A stretch of DNA of 64,000 bases, taken from Acetobacterium sp965140355 (GTDB taxonomy: Bacteria > Bacillota > Clostridia > Eubacteriales > Eubacteriaceae). Both the position numbers and the translations under genes were made by a program. How positions within the stretch are numbered: position 1 is the stretch's first letter; each line of letters begins with the position of its first letter. Shown here one piece after another: positions 62,546 through 64,000 of this stretch. The notes under the pieces are model-generated. The model had not been told where the DNA came from. It did no database searches and saw nothing but the letters and a program-made list of their open reading frames with translations. The stretch covers positions 310,001 through 374,000 of the forward strand of contig OZ223191.1 in the NCBI GenBank assembly GCA_965140355.1, read 5' to 3'.

Positions 62546-62595
62546 TACGAGGGATAGGATCGTGCAAACGATCGGAAAGAAAAATGATGGCCTGA

Positions 62596-63120
62596 TTAAT
62601 ACATCACCACCATAAAAAAGCCGACTTTTTTATCACCGCCGTTATAGGTCATGTTGAGGCGGCGTGAAAGGGTGACAATGTCCATGCCACTCCCTTCCAT
62701 GGAGTAACGTTTTTGGTCGGGAAAATGGCAGGGTTCATCCGTTTTAGCGGCACAGGGATCGCAGTGGTCGCAGCCACCGGGACCGGCAATCAGCACGGGT
62801 TCGTCAGATAAGCTCTCGCGCAGGCAGTTAAGCAAGTGGGCAACGGTATGACCACACGCTTCCATCTTTTCGTAGTAATTACCGAGGAACATGATTTTAT
62901 TTAGAATAATTGCTTGTTTATAGGCGGTAAAACGGTTGCGGTTTTTTTGCATATCGCCGGACAGCGGCGGGCATGAATGGTTTTTTCCGTAATTGCCACA
63001 AGTATTGGCTTTGCAACTGGCAAATACATCCTCACTAAAGATCAGCTCTGTGGCTTCGATCTCCCGGTATTCATCAAATCCGACGGTCTCAATGGCCGCG
63101 ATAATTTTTTCTCGTAACAT
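62596..63120 (-). CDS. DUF2284 predicted metal-binding protein
   Basis: A 174-residue cysteine-rich protein: CKANTCGNYGKNHSCPPLSG, GGCDHCDPCAAKTDEPCHFP and SMEGSGMDIV are the DUF2284 hallmarks. Members probably bind an Fe-S cluster or other metal and occur widely in anaerobes; function not established. Convergent with the MOP/dicluster unit and divergent from the TetR gene. GGAAAGGAAAAAAAG precedes the start. Confidence 0.85.
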   Translation of the reverse strand: MLREKIIAAIETVGFDEYREIEATELIFSEDVFASCKANTCGNYGKNHSCPPLSGDMQKNRNRFTAYKQAIILNKIMFLGNYYEKMEACGHTVAHLLNCLRESLSDEPVLIAGPGGCDHCDPCAAKTDEPCHFPDQKRYSMEGSGMDIVTLSRRLNMTYNGGDKKVGFFMVVMY

Positions 63121-63275
63121 CTTTTTTTCCTTTCGTCTGGCAGCTTTGTTTTTATTTTATCCGATTGTCTTCGTTTTCACCAGTAGAAAAATTTGTATTG
63201 AGTAAGTATTTTTCGGTGTTAATAGTAAAAGCCGGTTCAAATACTTTAAGATATTTTTATTTGTTAATCTGGTAG

Positions 63276-63289
63276 GATATTAAAATATC
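63276..63289. promoter_or_regulatory. Small palindrome upstream of the TetR gene
   Basis: GATATT-AA-AATATC, 77 bases before the TetR start; a related AAGATATTTTTA lies 30 bases earlier. Possible operator in the divergent region; weak evidence. Confidence 0.3.
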
Positions 63290-63366
63290 GTATCGCTAAT
63301 TGCGAAATTAAAAAATATCGGACCAAGCCCAGGACACAAATATTATATTCAAAGGAGATTATCTAA

Positions 63367-63951
63367 ATGTCACAGACAACTAAGCGCGCGTTAGAAGCAT
63401 CACTTAAAAATCTTTTACGGAAAAAACCACTTAATAAAATTACAATCGGAGACATTGCTAATGATTGCGGAATTAACCGAATGACTTTTTATTACCACTT
63501 CAAAGATATTTATGACTTAGTAGAATGGTCATGCATGGAGGAAGCTGCGCGAGCTATTGATGGGAAAAAAACTTATCAGACCTGGCAACAGGGATTTTTG
63601 CAAACATTTCAAATGGTGCTTGAAAACAAATCGTTTATTACCAATGTTTACCATTCAATCAGCCGCGAACAAATCGAAGTTTATTTGTACACCATTACTT
63701 ATGATTTGTTAATCGGCGTGGTGGAAGAAGAAGCGGTCGGTCTGAATGTTTCCGAGTCGGATAAAAGTTTTATCGCTAATTTTTATAAATTTGCTTTTGT
63801 TGGCTTATTATTGGATTGGATCAAAAAGGATATGCAGGAAGATCCGCAAGAAATTATTGAGCGGCTCAGCACCTTGGTTTATGGCGATGTTTCAAGAGCT
63901 TTAAAAAGATATCAAAAAGACAAATCTTATCAAATTCCTCATAATGATTAA
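63367..63951 (+). CDS. TetR family regulator, DhaS-like
   Basis: A 194-residue TetR protein with HTH ITIGDIANDCGINRMTFYYHF followed by KDIYDLVEW, and the C-terminal domain (TetR_C_8 type) of DhaS-like regulators, as in the activator of dihydroxyacetone kinase genes. CAAAGGAG precedes the ATG. Its target is not in the window; genes beyond 64000 on the same strand are candidates. Confidence 0.88.
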   Translation: MSQTTKRALEASLKNLLRKKPLNKITIGDIANDCGINRMTFYYHFKDIYDLVEWSCMEEAARAIDGKKTYQTWQQGFLQTFQMVLENKSFITNVYHSISREQIEVYLYTITYDLLIGVVEEEAVGLNVSESDKSFIANFYKFAFVGLLLDWIKKDMQEDPQEIIERLSTLVYGDVSRALKRYQKDKSYQIPHND

Positions 63952-64000
63952 AAATCAGACAATATTACCAATTTGATGTAACTTTTATCATATCCATTGT

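Overview
The window reads as chromosomal DNA of a low-G+C, strictly anaerobic Firmicute. Oxygen-sensitive enzymes are abundant: three glycyl radical enzymes, two radical-SAM activases, ferredoxin-fused oxidoreductases, a molybdopterin aldehyde oxidoreductase and two uroporphyrinogen-decarboxylase-like (corrinoid methyltransferase type) proteins. Together with GEMM-I c-di-GMP riboswitches and a Firmicute-type capsule kinase/phosphatase set, this fits an acetogen of the Acetobacterium/Eubacteriaceae type. That placement is inference; no rRNA or tRNA gene is visible.

Region 1 (1-21.1 kb, all + strand) is an exopolysaccharide locus. It holds an EpsG-like polymerase, a family 2 glycosyltransferase, a secreted beta-helix protein behind three tandem c-di-GMP-I riboswitches, and a Wzx-type flippase. 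Next come three tandem paralogues of leucyl/phenylalanyl-tRNA-protein transferase (Aat), a VioA-like sugar aminotransferase, a WbqC-family protein and a UDP-glucose dehydrogenase. A 949-residue PAS / coiled-coil / ferritin-like fusion follows, then a CpsB phosphatase, an EpsC-type dehydratase, an LCP protein and the CpsC/CpsD tyrosine-kinase pair. The Aat-like trio beside an amino-sugar aminotransferase, with no sugar N-acetyltransferase gene seen in the window, is the best candidate for an undescribed system: tRNA-dependent aminoacylation of an amino sugar.

Region 2 (21.3-38.8 kb) is mixed. It has an ABC-F ATPase with a damaged second Walker A, a convergent HD-GYP / GGEEF pair that could set the c-di-GMP level read by the riboswitches, a flavodoxin-type reductase, a NYN-LOTUS protein, and a TetR plus ferredoxin-aldo/keto reductase unit. 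It also has a GntR-ABC transporter operon, a PadR unit, an EFR1 flavodoxin-ferredoxin, a URO-D-like protein, a WYL regulator divergent from a DJ-1/PfpI protein, and a LysR regulator.

Region 3 (39-64 kb) is catabolic. A DeoC-like aldolase, FGGY kinase, iron alcohol dehydrogenase and HAD phosphatase form a sugar/polyol module, with a strongly structured putative RNA between kinase and dehydrogenase. Two glycyl radical enzyme/activase pairs follow on the minus strand. A + strand unit then encodes a URO-D-like protein, a 51-residue protein and a third glycyl radical enzyme with a variant active-site motif. After an AraC regulator come a MOP-type aldehyde oxidoreductase, an FAD/Fe-S dicluster oxidoreductase and a small zinc-ribbon protein, then a DUF2284 protein and a DhaS-like TetR regulator. 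A plausible scheme is that the glycyl radical enzymes convert a diol, ether or related substrate to an aldehyde, which the MOP module oxidises.
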